A stretch of DNA of 64,000 bases from CAZAMB01 sp964486335 (GTDB taxonomy: Bacteria > Planctomycetota > Phycisphaerae > UBA1845), in contig CAZAMB010000013.1 of assembly GCA_964486335.1 (NCBI GenBank), positions 91,907 to 155,906 of the forward strand, read 5' to 3'. Below, piece after piece: positions 27,501-35,218 of the stretch. Positions within the stretch are counted from its first letter, which is position 1; every line of letters begins with the position of its first letter. Position numbers and translations under genes: made by a program. The notes under the pieces were generated by a model. It saw only the letters and a program-made list of their open reading frames with translations, was not told where the DNA came from and did not search any database.

Positions 27501-27701
27501 CGATTCTCGCAAGAGGCCAGGTGCACTCGGAAAGAGTGGATAAAACATCAGCCACAACAGCACCGCGAACCAGATTGTGTGGCGAGTGGCCGGCCGGCAC
27601 GGTAGCAGTTTTGTCGCCGCGGTGGCGATCAGCACCAGCGGCACCGCCGCCAATCCGTTTCGCCAAAGCATGTCCAACACCGGGGAAGCCCATTCGGTCA
27701 T
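24537..27701 (-). CDS. BlaR1/MecR1-like M56 metallopeptidase sensor with non-PBP C-terminal region
   Basis: The 1054-residue protein has the multi-helix M56 domain in its N-terminal half with the zinc motif HELAH (366-370). In BlaR1 this protease turns on after ligand binding and leads to cleavage of the BlaI repressor. The penicillin-binding sensor of true BlaR1 is missing. Instead there is an Asp/His-rich patch (about 578-600: DDDDDEDADDDDGEHVHGHVH), a Pro-rich linker, a cysteine cluster spaced C-x3-C-x3-C-x3-C-x2-C near 757-775, and a long Glu/Arg-rich coiled coil (about 775-990) with an acidic tail. The start at 27701 has GGCGGAGG upstream. It lies 17 bp after the blaI stop. A metal- or redox-sensing role is inference. 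Confidence 0.82.
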   Translation of the reverse strand: MTEWASPVLDMLWRNGLAAVPLVLIATAATKLLPCRPATRHTIWFAVLLWLMFYPLFPSAPGLLRESAYVRTVVSSSGLPPDEPANRAIPSLIPTVIDPGALTTRERVVEGQSNGTPPLSRSAARAVHPAPEKLARASEAAGPPFRDPGANAGELSLRPPQPHDDGPLAVGVRSSPLLYPLNRDRQLLPNAVTPKQTQNSANRLDEARHESASSMKRDSNPTLALDDRAQSPKPSASPKPTSPEATTDGWRTWFAGVGAVRDAVQNLPSMPMSIWLIGIGVLASVGVGRIFRFRQVLRSSVPAPKGVQQLVKEASRELGLCRSPRILMVSGRVSPMVWCGLKPTLILPTRLWAQLDDMGRRAVVFHELAHIRRQDHRVAWVESVIGGVYWWHPLVWWVRSRLHAEAENCCDAWVTTLMPRTRRAYATALLRTRQYLSESDRSVPAMGIGITTGRARRFARRLTMVMTGSVRPRMTMSGFTLVLLVAAGGWIASPARSSPENEKVTSSTAKATSTSKRSAEAVTAAGGGSSAATLPVVLAAQSTGQDQRAKRIADLQAELERLGRKIETITVALERQRENGDDDDDEDADDDDGEHVHGHVHGSVRQAQPAPPRAPRAPRSPRSLAIPAPPGTPAPVAVPTPPMPPTPPAPPSLPSPGQSWSDVTGEETAWRTYKISDGKREAFTELMSRSDVPIWVRPKTEGIEIQASGRQHKVFDAFLRMIDPSTERSSDGWGTFDFEMPFDAGKFQQYAETFAHVAGLAGGCAGSCDQKCNRGCESCRRATEVRAMAEDIKAKARAEMVELKARTRGETERIRARVREEVDRARSRIRQHARDARSEAREHEEALQAMERQSEELGEVADSYREQAEKMRSQASVMAERASESGPNGSANAYRDHVATLESAARELEQQARDLQVKAEELRRKAQTVQEGAHRMEEHAEELEERAEAVQTAAESMANVMPTEEIVDSVAALVTHLETMVIPVTAELTELAALRESEPVFDVIVEEPDAADLESAPSADETEIETAEPHEPTDPVPSPDDDDGEESPPDDQTR

Positions 27702-27718
27702 CCCACACCTCCGCCGCG

Positions 27719-28111
27719 TTACGCCTGCGTGTCCTTGTCCATTCGTTCAATGAGTTTTTGCAGTTCTTCGATTTCGCCGGGCGTCAATCGCTCAGTCCGC
27801 ACAAGTTGCAGCACGAGCGGACCGACAGCCCCGTCGTACAATTGCGACACCAAATCGCGAAGCCTCGACCGAGTGACCCGGTCGCGAGACACTTTCGCCC
27901 GAAAGACATGGGCTAGATCAGATTTGTCGCTCGTAACGTAACGCTTTTGCTCCAGGCGCGTGAGCAACGTCTGTACCGTGGTGTATGCGACATGACGACC
28001 TTGCGCATGCAATTCATGAAGCACTTCCCGCACGGTGGCCGGACCCAAATCCCACAAGGCCTTGAGCGCTTCGAATTCGGCGTCCCCAAGATCATGGAGC
28101 TTTTCAGCCAT
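27719..28111 (-). CDS. blaI: BlaI/MecI/CopY family transcriptional repressor
   Basis: The 130-residue protein is a winged-helix BlaI repressor. LGDAEFEALKALWDLGPATV opens the domain; VAYTTVQTLLTRLEQKRYV is the recognition helix and wing entry; the C-terminal half (LRDLVSQLYDGAVGPLVLQLV, then EIEELQKLI) is the dimerisation part. Such repressors bind dyads and are removed when a BlaR1-type protease is triggered. The start ATG at 28111 has GAGGA upstream. It is the first gene of the blaI-blaR1 pair, and two operator-like dyads lie directly before it at 28148 and 28171. Confidence 0.93.
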   Translation of the reverse strand: MAEKLHDLGDAEFEALKALWDLGPATVREVLHELHAQGRHVAYTTVQTLLTRLEQKRYVTSDKSDLAHVFRAKVSRDRVTRSRLRDLVSQLYDGAVGPLVLQLVRTERLTPGEIEELQKLIERMDKDTQA

Positions 28112-28147
28112 GGTAAGTCCTCGCCTGTCGATCCCGGCCCGCCCGGT

Positions 28148-28165
28148 CTCCTACATCCGTCGGAG
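28148..28165. promoter_or_regulatory. BlaI-type operator dyad 1 (blaI promoter)
   Basis: CTCCTACATCCGTCGGAG is an imperfect dyad (CTCC..AC....GT..GGAG). It starts 37 bp before the blaI ATG and would overlap the start of transcription from the promoter at 28168-28196. A near-identical copy precedes the tricorn-like gene at 31854. Confidence 0.65.
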
Positions 28166-28167
28166 GA

Positions 28168-28196
28168 AGTCTACTACAATTGTCGGAGGTAATCAA
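28168..28196 (-). promoter_or_regulatory. Promoter of blaI-blaR1
   Basis: On the minus strand TTGATT (28196-28191), a 17-bp spacer and TAGACT (28173-28168) form a sigma-70-like promoter about 57 bp before the blaI ATG. The second operator dyad fills the spacer, the arrangement expected for autorepression. Confidence 0.5.
28171..28188. promoter_or_regulatory. BlaI-type operator dyad 2 (inside promoter spacer)
   Basis: CTACTACAATTGTCGGAG matches dyad 1 at most positions, has the perfect core ACAATTGT, and lies 23 bp from dyad 1, about two helical turns. TACA/TGT half-sites are known in BlaI operators. It occupies the -35/-10 spacer of the blaI promoter. Confidence 0.65.
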
Positions 28197-28274
28197 GAAA
28201 AATCTCCTTGCCGGACAAATCCGTACATTTGGAGTATTCAATAATCGACGAAGACTATTTCGTCGCCGAGCCGC

Positions 28275-31200
28275 TTATTTGTCTTTGGAGTCGATCCCCA
28301 TGCCGCTGCGATTGGGGTACGCAGGCCGTTTCGGCGCCACATAGGGATTCTTGCGAACTTCCTCGGTCAGATGCGCGATCGCTGCGTCAAGCTGCGGATC
28401 GCCGCCATCAACCATCAACGCCGGATCGTCCACGACCTCGATATCCGGATCGACCCCGTGACCCTCCACGCCCCATGTGCCGTCCGTTTCATAGAACGCA
28501 AACGTCGGAGCTGACGTGACGCCGCCATCGATCAAAAGGGGATTGCCGGAAATCCCAACCAGACCGCCCCAGGTCCGCATGCCGATCAGCTTTCCGATCT
28601 TGCTCTGTCGGAAGTAGTATGGAAAACAATCGCCGCCGGAACCGGCCAGCCCGTTGATGAGCATGCACTTGGGACCCTGATGCGCGTCAGGAGGCCAACG
28701 CCAATCCCGGTCCGCCCGCGTCGCCCAGTAGTTCGTCGCCGGGCGGTTGAGAAGTTCAATGAAGCGCGTCGGGATTTGACCTCCGCCGTTCCATCGTTCG
28801 TCAATGATCAGCGCGGCCTTGTCGGTCTGACCGTAAAACTGCCGAAACAACTCATTCTGGCCTTGCACGCCCGTGTTCGGCACATACACGTAGCCCATGC
28901 TCCCGCCGCTCTTTTCCTCCACATACTTGCGGTTCCGCTCCACCCAGTCGCGGTACCGGAGGTCCGCCTCGCTTTTCAGCGTTTCAACCACGACTTGCCG
29001 CGCGTCGGCGTCGATCGTGGGCTTCTCGCTGACCGTCAATACGACCGTTTTGCCGGCCAAGCCCTGGAACGCAGCCCAGGGGTCTTTGGTCGCGTCGATG
29101 GGAGCGCCGTTGACTCCCAAGACGTAATCACCGACTTTGACCTTGACGCCCGGCTGACTGAGCGGCCCCCGGGCATCGTGGTCCCACGGACCTCCCTCGA
29201 TGATGCGCGCGATGCGATAGGCGCCGTCGACCAGCTCGAAATCCGCCCCAAGCAGTCCGACAGAAACATCCGATTCTTTTTCGTAATCGCCTCCGCCACG
29301 TACATAGGCGTGTCCGACATTGATTTCGGAGATCATCTCGCCGATGACGAAATCGACATCTTCCCGCGACGCGCAATCCTCGATCATCCGGCCGTATTGC
29401 TCGCGGATCTTCTTCCAATCCACCCCGTGCATGTTCGGGTCGTAGAAGTAATCGCGCTGAATCCGCCAGGCCTCGACGAACATCTGTCGCCATTCTTCGC
29501 GCGGATTGACCCTTCCGCCCATGTCCGAAAGCCCTAGCGGCTTGTCCAGCTTTTGATCGGGCGCGGCATCGACAATGGCCATGGTTTGGTCCTTGCGCAC
29601 GAGCAATTTCTTTCCGTCCGCCGAGACCACAAACTGTCCCACGTCTTCCAGAACTGTTTTTTCTTTTTTCTCCTCATCCTTGACGTCGAACAGCTTGATC
29701 GATGGCTTCGAATCCATCCCTCGCGCCGGACCTCGAACATAGACAAGTTTGCCTTCGTGATTCACCGCCAGTTGCATGAACATGCCCCGATCCACGGGCA
29801 GCGCGATCGCTCGTTTCTCGAATCCGTCGAGCTCGATCACCACCGGCTTAGGCTCTTCTTTCTTTTCCTCCTTCTTGGCGTCCTTTTCCGTACCTTCGGA
29901 CTTCGATTCGTCATTCTTTTTGGACTCCGGCGGCGCCTCGCCGGCGCCTTCTTTCTTCTCCTCCTTCGACTTGCCCGACTCTTCTCCCTCCTTCTTTTTC
30001 TCGTCCTTGGCCTTTTCTTCTTCCTTTTTCTTTTCCTCGCCCCATTTCTCTTCATCGCTTTTGGGCGCCCAAGGCGAACCCAACTCGGCGCGAAGCGGAA
30101 CCACGAACATCATGTCCGTATTCGCATAGACGAACGAATTGCCCACGTCTTCATAAATCGGAGACGTGAAATTGCGGCTGCTCGTGAAGAAAAGATAGTC
30201 GCCCTTTCGATCAAACGTCGGCCAGCCATCGTTGAACATCCCCAACGTCACCTGCGTCTTTTCGCCCTTCGATACTTGGTACAGCCAGATGGACGCCGTG
30301 GTCTGATTGACGTTGTTCTTGGTGTACGCCAGCCAATCGGAATCAGAGGCCCAGTTCATCCGTCCGATCGCGCCCGAAGCGTCCTTATCAAAGGCTTTCG
30401 TTTCGCCGCTTTCAATCGTGTGCAGGAATAGTCCGCCGTTCTTGTCGGCAAAAGCGATTCGCCTGGAGTCGGGCGACCAGGTCGGCTGCATCCGAAATGT
30501 GCTGCCGTCCGATGTCAGTTTCCTCGTTTCGCCGCGACCGTCCGATTGTGTGATATGAAGCTCGTATTCCCCTGTCGTATCGGAAAAATAGGCGATCCAC
30601 TGGCCGTCCGGACTCCACGCCGGATCGCGTTCGGCCGTTCCGCCCGACCGCGTGATGTTCCTCGGTGTGCCGTTCTTCGCCGGAACCGTCCAGATGTCTC
30701 CACGGGCCTCCACGGCCGCGCGCTGCCCCGTCGACGAGACGTCGAACGCCTGAATGAACTTATTCGCTTCATAGTTTCGCGGTCGGATCATGGGGCGATC
30801 GCCGGGAATAGTGATCTCGACGTTGCGGACTTTCCCGTCGCCCAGGGAAACAACGCTCAGGTTTGGTCCATTCTGAAAAATCACTTCGCCTTTTCCATCG
30901 GGCCCCGGACCGATCGCCGGCCATTTCGCGTCGAACTCCTTCAGATGGGTGATCTGCTCGCGTTTTCCGTTTGTCGTGTCGTACATCCAGATATTCAGTC
31001 GATGCTCCGGTCCCCCGTCGGAAAGGTAATACACTTTCGATCCGTGCCACATCGGCTGCGAGTCCGTGCCCTCCCAGTCCGTGATTTTCTTGGATTTGTG
31101 CTCCTTCAGATCGAACAGCCAGATATCCGTAGCCATGCCGCCGCGGTAGCGCTTCCACGTGCGGTGATCGCGCGTGTGCGGTGTGTAGGCAAGCCAGCGC

Positions 31201-31775
31201 CCGTCTGCGCTGATCGATCCGTTCGCGCCGTAGGGGACCGGAAGCTGCGTCGGCAGTCCGCCGCTCGGCGCGGTCGTGAAGAGCTGCGTCTGACGTGAAA
31301 GCCCCGCCAGCCCGTTTGTGAAAAAAAGCAGCCGCCCGTCGCTCGTCCAGTCGCACAGCGTCTCCACAGCCGGGTGATAGGTAACCCGCGTCGGTACGCC
31401 GCCGCCGACCGGCATCGTGTACAGGTCCCTGTTTCCCTCGTAATTGCCGACGAATCCGATCATCGACCCGTCCGCCGAGAATCGCGGAAACGTCTCCTGA
31501 CCCGGCGGGCTCGCCAGCGGTGACGCAACGCCACCGTCTCGCGGAACCGTCCACAAGTCGTTGGCATAACCGAAAACGATGTGCGTCGCGCTGATGTCGG
31601 GAAACCGCAACATCCCCGCGTGCGGCTGGTGGCCCGCTTCGCCCGCCGCAGGTCGAATCGGTTCGATCTTTGTCGTCGTCAGTTCAAACCGGGGCTTTTC
31701 GGCCGCCTGCTCCTGAGCCGACACGCATCCGGCGAGCAAACAGACGGCCCCAATCGCATTCAAGTGCCTACGCAT
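28275..31775 (-). CDS. Tricorn-like protease (PD40 propeller, PDZ, S41 peptidase)
   Basis: The 1166-residue lipoprotein-like protein follows the tricorn layout. An N-terminal beta-propeller is built of repeats such as FPRFSADGSMIGFVGN and DPAWSPDGQWIAYFSD. A second propeller-like region, a tricorn C1-type helical domain (WRQMFVEAWRIQRDYFYDPN), a PDZ domain (VKVGDYVLGVNGAPID) and an S41 peptidase domain with catalytic S1046 in GLAGSGGDCF follow. A Lys/Glu-rich low-complexity insert sits near residues 570-640. The start ATG at 31775 has GGGAGG upstream and gives a signal peptide ending LLAGC, a good lipobox. Tricorn enzymes cut peptides; this one should act at the periplasmic face. An operator-like dyad at 31854 suggests BlaI control. 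Confidence 0.9.
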   Translation of the reverse strand: MRRHLNAIGAVCLLAGCVSAQEQAAEKPRFELTTTKIEPIRPAAGEAGHQPHAGMLRFPDISATHIVFGYANDLWTVPRDGGVASPLASPPGQETFPRFSADGSMIGFVGNYEGNRDLYTMPVGGGVPTRVTYHPAVETLCDWTSDGRLLFFTNGLAGLSRQTQLFTTAPSGGLPTQLPVPYGANGSISADGRWLAYTPHTRDHRTWKRYRGGMATDIWLFDLKEHKSKKITDWEGTDSQPMWHGSKVYYLSDGGPEHRLNIWMYDTTNGKREQITHLKEFDAKWPAIGPGPDGKGEVIFQNGPNLSVVSLGDGKVRNVEITIPGDRPMIRPRNYEANKFIQAFDVSSTGQRAAVEARGDIWTVPAKNGTPRNITRSGGTAERDPAWSPDGQWIAYFSDTTGEYELHITQSDGRGETRKLTSDGSTFRMQPTWSPDSRRIAFADKNGGLFLHTIESGETKAFDKDASGAIGRMNWASDSDWLAYTKNNVNQTTASIWLYQVSKGEKTQVTLGMFNDGWPTFDRKGDYLFFTSSRNFTSPIYEDVGNSFVYANTDMMFVVPLRAELGSPWAPKSDEEKWGEEKKKEEEKAKDEKKKEGEESGKSKEEKKEGAGEAPPESKKNDESKSEGTEKDAKKEEKKEEPKPVVIELDGFEKRAIALPVDRGMFMQLAVNHEGKLVYVRGPARGMDSKPSIKLFDVKDEEKKEKTVLEDVGQFVVSADGKKLLVRKDQTMAIVDAAPDQKLDKPLGLSDMGGRVNPREEWRQMFVEAWRIQRDYFYDPNMHGVDWKKIREQYGRMIEDCASREDVDFVIGEMISEINVGHAYVRGGGDYEKESDVSVGLLGADFELVDGAYRIARIIEGGPWDHDARGPLSQPGVKVKVGDYVLGVNGAPIDATKDPWAAFQGLAGKTVVLTVSEKPTIDADARQVVVETLKSEADLRYRDWVERNRKYVEEKSGGSMGYVYVPNTGVQGQNELFRQFYGQTDKAALIIDERWNGGGQIPTRFIELLNRPATNYWATRADRDWRWPPDAHQGPKCMLINGLAGSGGDCFPYYFRQSKIGKLIGMRTWGGLVGISGNPLLIDGGVTSAPTFAFYETDGTWGVEGHGVDPDIEVVDDPALMVDGGDPQLDAAIAHLTEEVRKNPYVAPKRPAYPNRSGMGIDSKDK

Positions 31776-31853
31776 CGCTATTCCTCCCTGGGGGTCACTC
31801 GGACCGCCCGATTCTCTATCGTTCAAATCTTCATTGCCACCCTGATGGAAAGC

Positions 31854-31871
31854 CTCCTACGTTCGTCGGAC
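31854..31871. promoter_or_regulatory. BlaI-type operator dyad before the tricorn-like gene
   Basis: CTCCTACGTTCGTCGGAC differs from the blaI dyad 1 only in the centre and last base. It lies 79 bp upstream of the protease ATG on the minus strand, where a promoter is expected. No clean -35/-10 pair was identified around it. Confidence 0.55.
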
Positions 31872-32180
31872 CGACGCTACCTTGGCGAACACGTGCTCGT
31901 CAACGCCCCCGGCCGGGCCTCGACAAGTGTTTACAAGCCGTAGGCCATGGTCGGTCGTTCGTGCCTTGACCGCCAGTACCGTGAGACGGACACGATATTC
32001 TCAGCTTCGACGACTTGCATCGCCGGTTCTGTTCGACAATCAGCCCTCGGCTTTCGATAATGTGTCTCGCTTGCGTGCCACCGGTCATGAGCCCTTCTTT
32101 CGCCGATGAGGCGTTCGTGCGGAACGGAGCGGAGATTCACTTGGAAGGGAACGAATCGCTTGTCAACATAGGGAGAAGGC
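31872..32180. other. Divergent intergenic stretch between the tricorn-like gene and asd
   Basis: About 310 bp with no supported gene. GGGAG (32171-32175) sits five bases before the asd GTG start. No lysine-riboswitch-like core, hairpin with T-run or repeat is evident. Confidence 0.5.
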
Positions 32181-33197
32181 GTGGAAACGATCAAACATCT
32201 TGCCATCGTCGGGGCGACCGGAGCGGTCGGTCGGGAGTGCATCGCTCTGCTCGATGAGCGCGACGTCCTCGCTGACCGCGTAAGCCTCTTCGCCTCGGCC
32301 CGCAGTGCCGGAGAAACCATCATCGTGCGCGGCCGCGCGGTAACCGTGCAGGAACTGACCGGGCAGGGCTTCAACGGCGTGGATTACGCCATTTTCAGCG
32401 CAGGCGCGGAGCGCTCTCGACAGTTTGCTCCGGCCGCCGTCCGAGCCGGCGCCGTCGTCGTCGACAACTCTTCGGCCTTTCGTATGGACCCCAACGTCCC
32501 GCTCGTCGTGCCCGAGATCAATACCGACGATCTCCGCTCGCACAACGGCATCATCGCCAACCCCAACTGTTCGACGATCATCATGAACGTGGCCGTTTGG
32601 CCGCTCCACCGCGTCAATCCCGTGCGGCGAATCGTCGTCAGCACCTACCAGTCGGCCAGCGGGGCAGGCGCCGCCGCGATGGAGGAACTCCGCACCCAGT
32701 CCGCCGACCACCTTGCCGGGCGCAAGGTCGCCCCGCGCGTGTTTCCGCACCCGATCGCCTTCAACCTTTTCTCGCACAACACGCCGATCGGCCCGGATGG
32801 CTACAACACCGAGGAGCGGAAGATGATCGACGAAACTCGAAAGATCTTTCACGATTCGTCGATCGCCATCACCGCCACGTGCATTCGTGTGCCGGTCCTG
32901 CGTGCTCACAGCGAGTCGATCAACCTGACGTTCGAGCGGCCGATCACACCGGAGGAAGTCCGCCGGATTCTCTCGACCGCCCCCGGCGTCGAGATCGTGG
33001 ACGACCCCGCCACTGGGCGGTTCCCCATGCCGATCGACGCCTCCGGGCGCGACAACGTGCTCGTCGGACGCATCCGCGCCGACATCAGCCAACCCGACGG
33101 GCGGGGCATCGAACTCTTCGTCTCCGGCGACCAGCTTCGCAAAGGCGCTGCCCTGAACGCCATCCAGATCGTCGAAACCCTCCGCCACAAGGCTTGA
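32181..33197 (+). CDS. asd: Aspartate-semialdehyde dehydrogenase
   Basis: This 338-residue enzyme reduces aspartyl phosphate to aspartate semialdehyde, the branch point to lysine/diaminopimelate, threonine and methionine. The NADP loop GATGAVG is at 11-17, the nucleophile C130 in ANPNCSTIIM, substrate residues in YQSASGAGAAAMEEL, and a histidine in RAHSESINL. It starts with GTG at 32181 after GGGAG. A 364-codon frame on the opposite strand is a shadow. It stands alone, with a palindromic repeat just after its stop. Confidence 0.96.
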   Translation: METIKHLAIVGATGAVGRECIALLDERDVLADRVSLFASARSAGETIIVRGRAVTVQELTGQGFNGVDYAIFSAGAERSRQFAPAAVRAGAVVVDNSSAFRMDPNVPLVVPEINTDDLRSHNGIIANPNCSTIIMNVAVWPLHRVNPVRRIVVSTYQSASGAGAAAMEELRTQSADHLAGRKVAPRVFPHPIAFNLFSHNTPIGPDGYNTEERKMIDETRKIFHDSSIAITATCIRVPVLRAHSESINLTFERPITPEEVRRILSTAPGVEIVDDPATGRFPMPIDASGRDNVLVGRIRADISQPDGRGIELFVSGDQLRKGAALNAIQIVETLRHKA

Positions 33198-33228
33198 CCA
33201 AGGGCAGTGTAGCCTGTGACGGAAGTCT

Positions 33229-33299
33229 GTGGGACCGACTTTCCAGTCGGTCAACATGCCGCTTTGGACCGAAAGACGGGCTGGAAAGCCGATCTACAT
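33229..33299. repeat. Palindromic intergenic repeat after asd
   Basis: GACCGACT-TTCC-AGTCGGTC (33233-33252) is a perfect 8-bp hairpin. About 26 bp on, GGCT-GGAA-AGCC (33279-33290) is a second hairpin with the complementary loop (TTCC versus GGAA). The outer ends TGTGGGA / GATCTACA are also roughly complementary, so the whole 70 bp can fold as one unit. The design resembles bacterial REP-type elements. It lies about 30 bp after the asd stop and may help end transcription. Confidence 0.6.
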
Positions 33300-33434
33300 T
33301 CGTATTGATCTCTTTCACCACGCGCTGATAGGCTACCATCTTACTCACCTCAGCCTCAGAAAACGCTCCTTCGAAAGATTCGCCTCGCCCTCCAATCACG
33401 ACTATGATGATTTGTCACCCCGGGAGTGTTAACA

Positions 33435-34676
33435 ATGAAGACGACTCACCTTCTCGCAATCATCAGCGTCTCAACAATTTTCGCCATCAATCAGCCCGTT
33501 TGCGGACAATCGCGTGTCGAGCCCGACCGCATGGCGACTCGACCTTCCATCCTGCGCGAGGTCGTGGAGGTTGCGCAGCTCACGCCGAGCGACGCTGAAC
33601 ACTATCTGGGCGACGGATTCGCCACAAGCGCCGCAATGGATGGTGATTGGATCGCAGTGGGCGCGCCCGGCGACGACGAAGTCGAATCCGACGCCGGTGC
33701 GGTCTATGTCTATCGACGCGCTGGCACGGAGTGGATTGAACATGAGAAGATCATTCCCAGCGACGGTTCGTGGGAAGGCCGTTTCGGCAAGACGCTGGCC
33801 TTGCATGGAGATCGCTTGATCGTCGGATCATCGGCCAACGGTTCCACGGAAGAAGGTGCTCGTCTCGGGTATGTTTACGTTCGAAATGACAACGGCACGC
33901 CTCGCGATTTAAGCGACGATCAATGGGTGGAAGAATAGAGACTCTTGATTCCATGGGGCGCGCTTCCTTTCTGGCTTTGTTGTGATGGGGTAACCAATAT
34001 TGGTATTTCTGGGAACCACATCGTAGCGGGGGCGGGAAGAGAAACGGTTGGTTTTGTCGGCTTCGTAGCTGATTTTCAATATGATGGTTCGTCCTGGATT
34101 TTTGTCGGTCACATCCTTAATTCTGACGCTGAACCCGGCGATTATTTCGGAGCAACAGTCTCTACAAACGGCAATCGGATCGCGGTGAGTGCGCCCGGAG
34201 CCCGCGCGGGACTTGGCGAGGTTTACATCTTCCGTCTTGGCCGGAACGGTTGGGCTGAGGAGGCAAAGCTCAGTGACCTTGCCCCTATTAAGCTTCAGTC
34301 GCACATTTCAATGGATACAAATTCGATTGCGGTCGGCACATCCACCGCAGAAGGAAATGGTGTCTCAATCTATCGTCGCATGGGCCAATCGTGGTTTGAG
34401 GAGGCGTTTATTCCTGCGCCGCACTTTGGCAAGCCATTTGGCGATTCCATTTACCTAACTGAGGAAAACCTCTTTGTTTGGTCGCGCACTCCTCAGAACG
34501 ATTTCCCGATTCTCTATAATTACGGACGCGAAGGACGACTCTGGCAAGTGCAGCAAGTCCTAATGGCCGCCGACACAACCGCGACTTCCGGATTCGGCGG
34601 CGTTCGGACGCGGAGCGGACGGTTTCTGGTCACCGGCGGGCGGCAAAAGGCTTACGTCCTGCAATTCACCAGGTAA
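33435..34676 (+). pseudogene. Secreted FG-GAP repeat protein interrupted by one in-frame stop
   Basis: One continuous frame of 414 codons is broken only by a TAG at 33936-33938. The first part (167 residues) has a signal peptide (LLAIISVSTIFAINQPVCGQ) and FG-GAP-like repeats, for example DGDWIAVGAPGDDEVESDAG and GRFGKTLALHGDRLIVGSSA. The part after the stop continues the same repeat pattern without shift (GDYFGATVSTNGNRIAVSAP) to the end at 34676. The start ATG at 33435 has GGGAG nine bases before it. FG-GAP proteins form beta-propellers at the cell surface. Either this is a fresh nonsense mutation, a sequencing or assembly error, or the stop is read through. A restart near 33945 would give a leaderless protein. 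Confidence 0.75.
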
Positions 34677-34734
34677 CCCCGGTCCTTCGTTGATTCCACT
34701 GAATTGAGCCCCTTTTTCACGCCGATTCCGGGGC

Positions 34735-34762
34735 TTGAGGTTCCCGGTTTGCGGGTTACAAT
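34735..34762 (+). promoter_or_regulatory. Promoter of the bL31 gene
   Basis: TTGAGG (34735-34740), a 16-bp spacer and TACAAT (34757-34762) lie 48 bp before the rpmE ATG. The boxes and spacing mirror those before the Trm112/bS18 genes at 9012. Confidence 0.55.
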
Positions 34763-34810
34763 ATGGGGCTTGGCGCAGGGCGCGCCCACTGGAAGGCAGG
34801 TAGACTGGCA

Positions 34811-35059
34811 ATGAAGAAAGACATCCACCCCAAGTACGTAAAGTGCGTCGTCCACTGTGGTTGCGGTGAAACCTGGGAAACCCGTAGCACCGTGCCCGAG
34901 ATCAAGGTCGAAATCTGTTCGGCCTGCCATCCGTTCTTCAAGGGCGGCGGCAACAAGGTGCTCGACACGCTCGGGCGCGTCGATCGCTTCACCAAGAAGT
35001 TCGGCTCCGACTATTTCGTCAGCAAGCCCAAGCCAAAATCGACCACTGCGCGTCGTTAG
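34811..35059 (+). CDS. rpmE: Large ribosomal subunit protein bL31 (zinc-binding form)
   Basis: The 82-residue protein starts MKKDIHPKY, the usual bL31 N-terminus, which fixes the ATG at 34811 rather than a frame opening at 34763. Cysteines in VHCGCGETW and EICSACHPFFKG make it the zinc-containing (C+) type, so it can release zinc when the metal is scarce. The segment GGNKVLDTLGRVDRFTKKFG is diagnostic. bL31 bridges the two ribosomal subunits. It is followed by a strong terminator and then prfA, a gene order seen in many bacteria. Confidence 0.96.
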   Translation: MKKDIHPKYVKCVVHCGCGETWETRSTVPEIKVEICSACHPFFKGGGNKVLDTLGRVDRFTKKFGSDYFVSKPKPKSTTARR

Positions 35060-35080
35060 CGGGTGAACGAGCCAATTGAA

Positions 35081-35122
35081 CCACGCGCCGGGGTTCTTCG
35101 TGAATCCGGCGCGTGGTTTTTT
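35081..35122 (+). terminator. Rho-independent terminator of rpmE
   Basis: An 11-bp perfect stem (CCACGCGCCGG / CCGGCGCGTGG) with a 14-nt loop is followed directly by TTTTTT (35117-35122), 22 bp after the rpmE stop. This is the cleanest intrinsic terminator in the window. Confidence 0.92.
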
Positions 35123-35218
35123 CATGGGATCGCGGCGTTCGTTCCGACGATGCCGAAGCGAAACGAATCAGGCGTCGGGTTGATGCGTTCCGAATCAACG
35201 GATTGAACCGATTACGTC

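Noticed and set aside
32163..33257. 364-codon minus-strand open frame
   Set aside because: Covers asd on the other strand; asd has full catalytic motifs, this frame has none.
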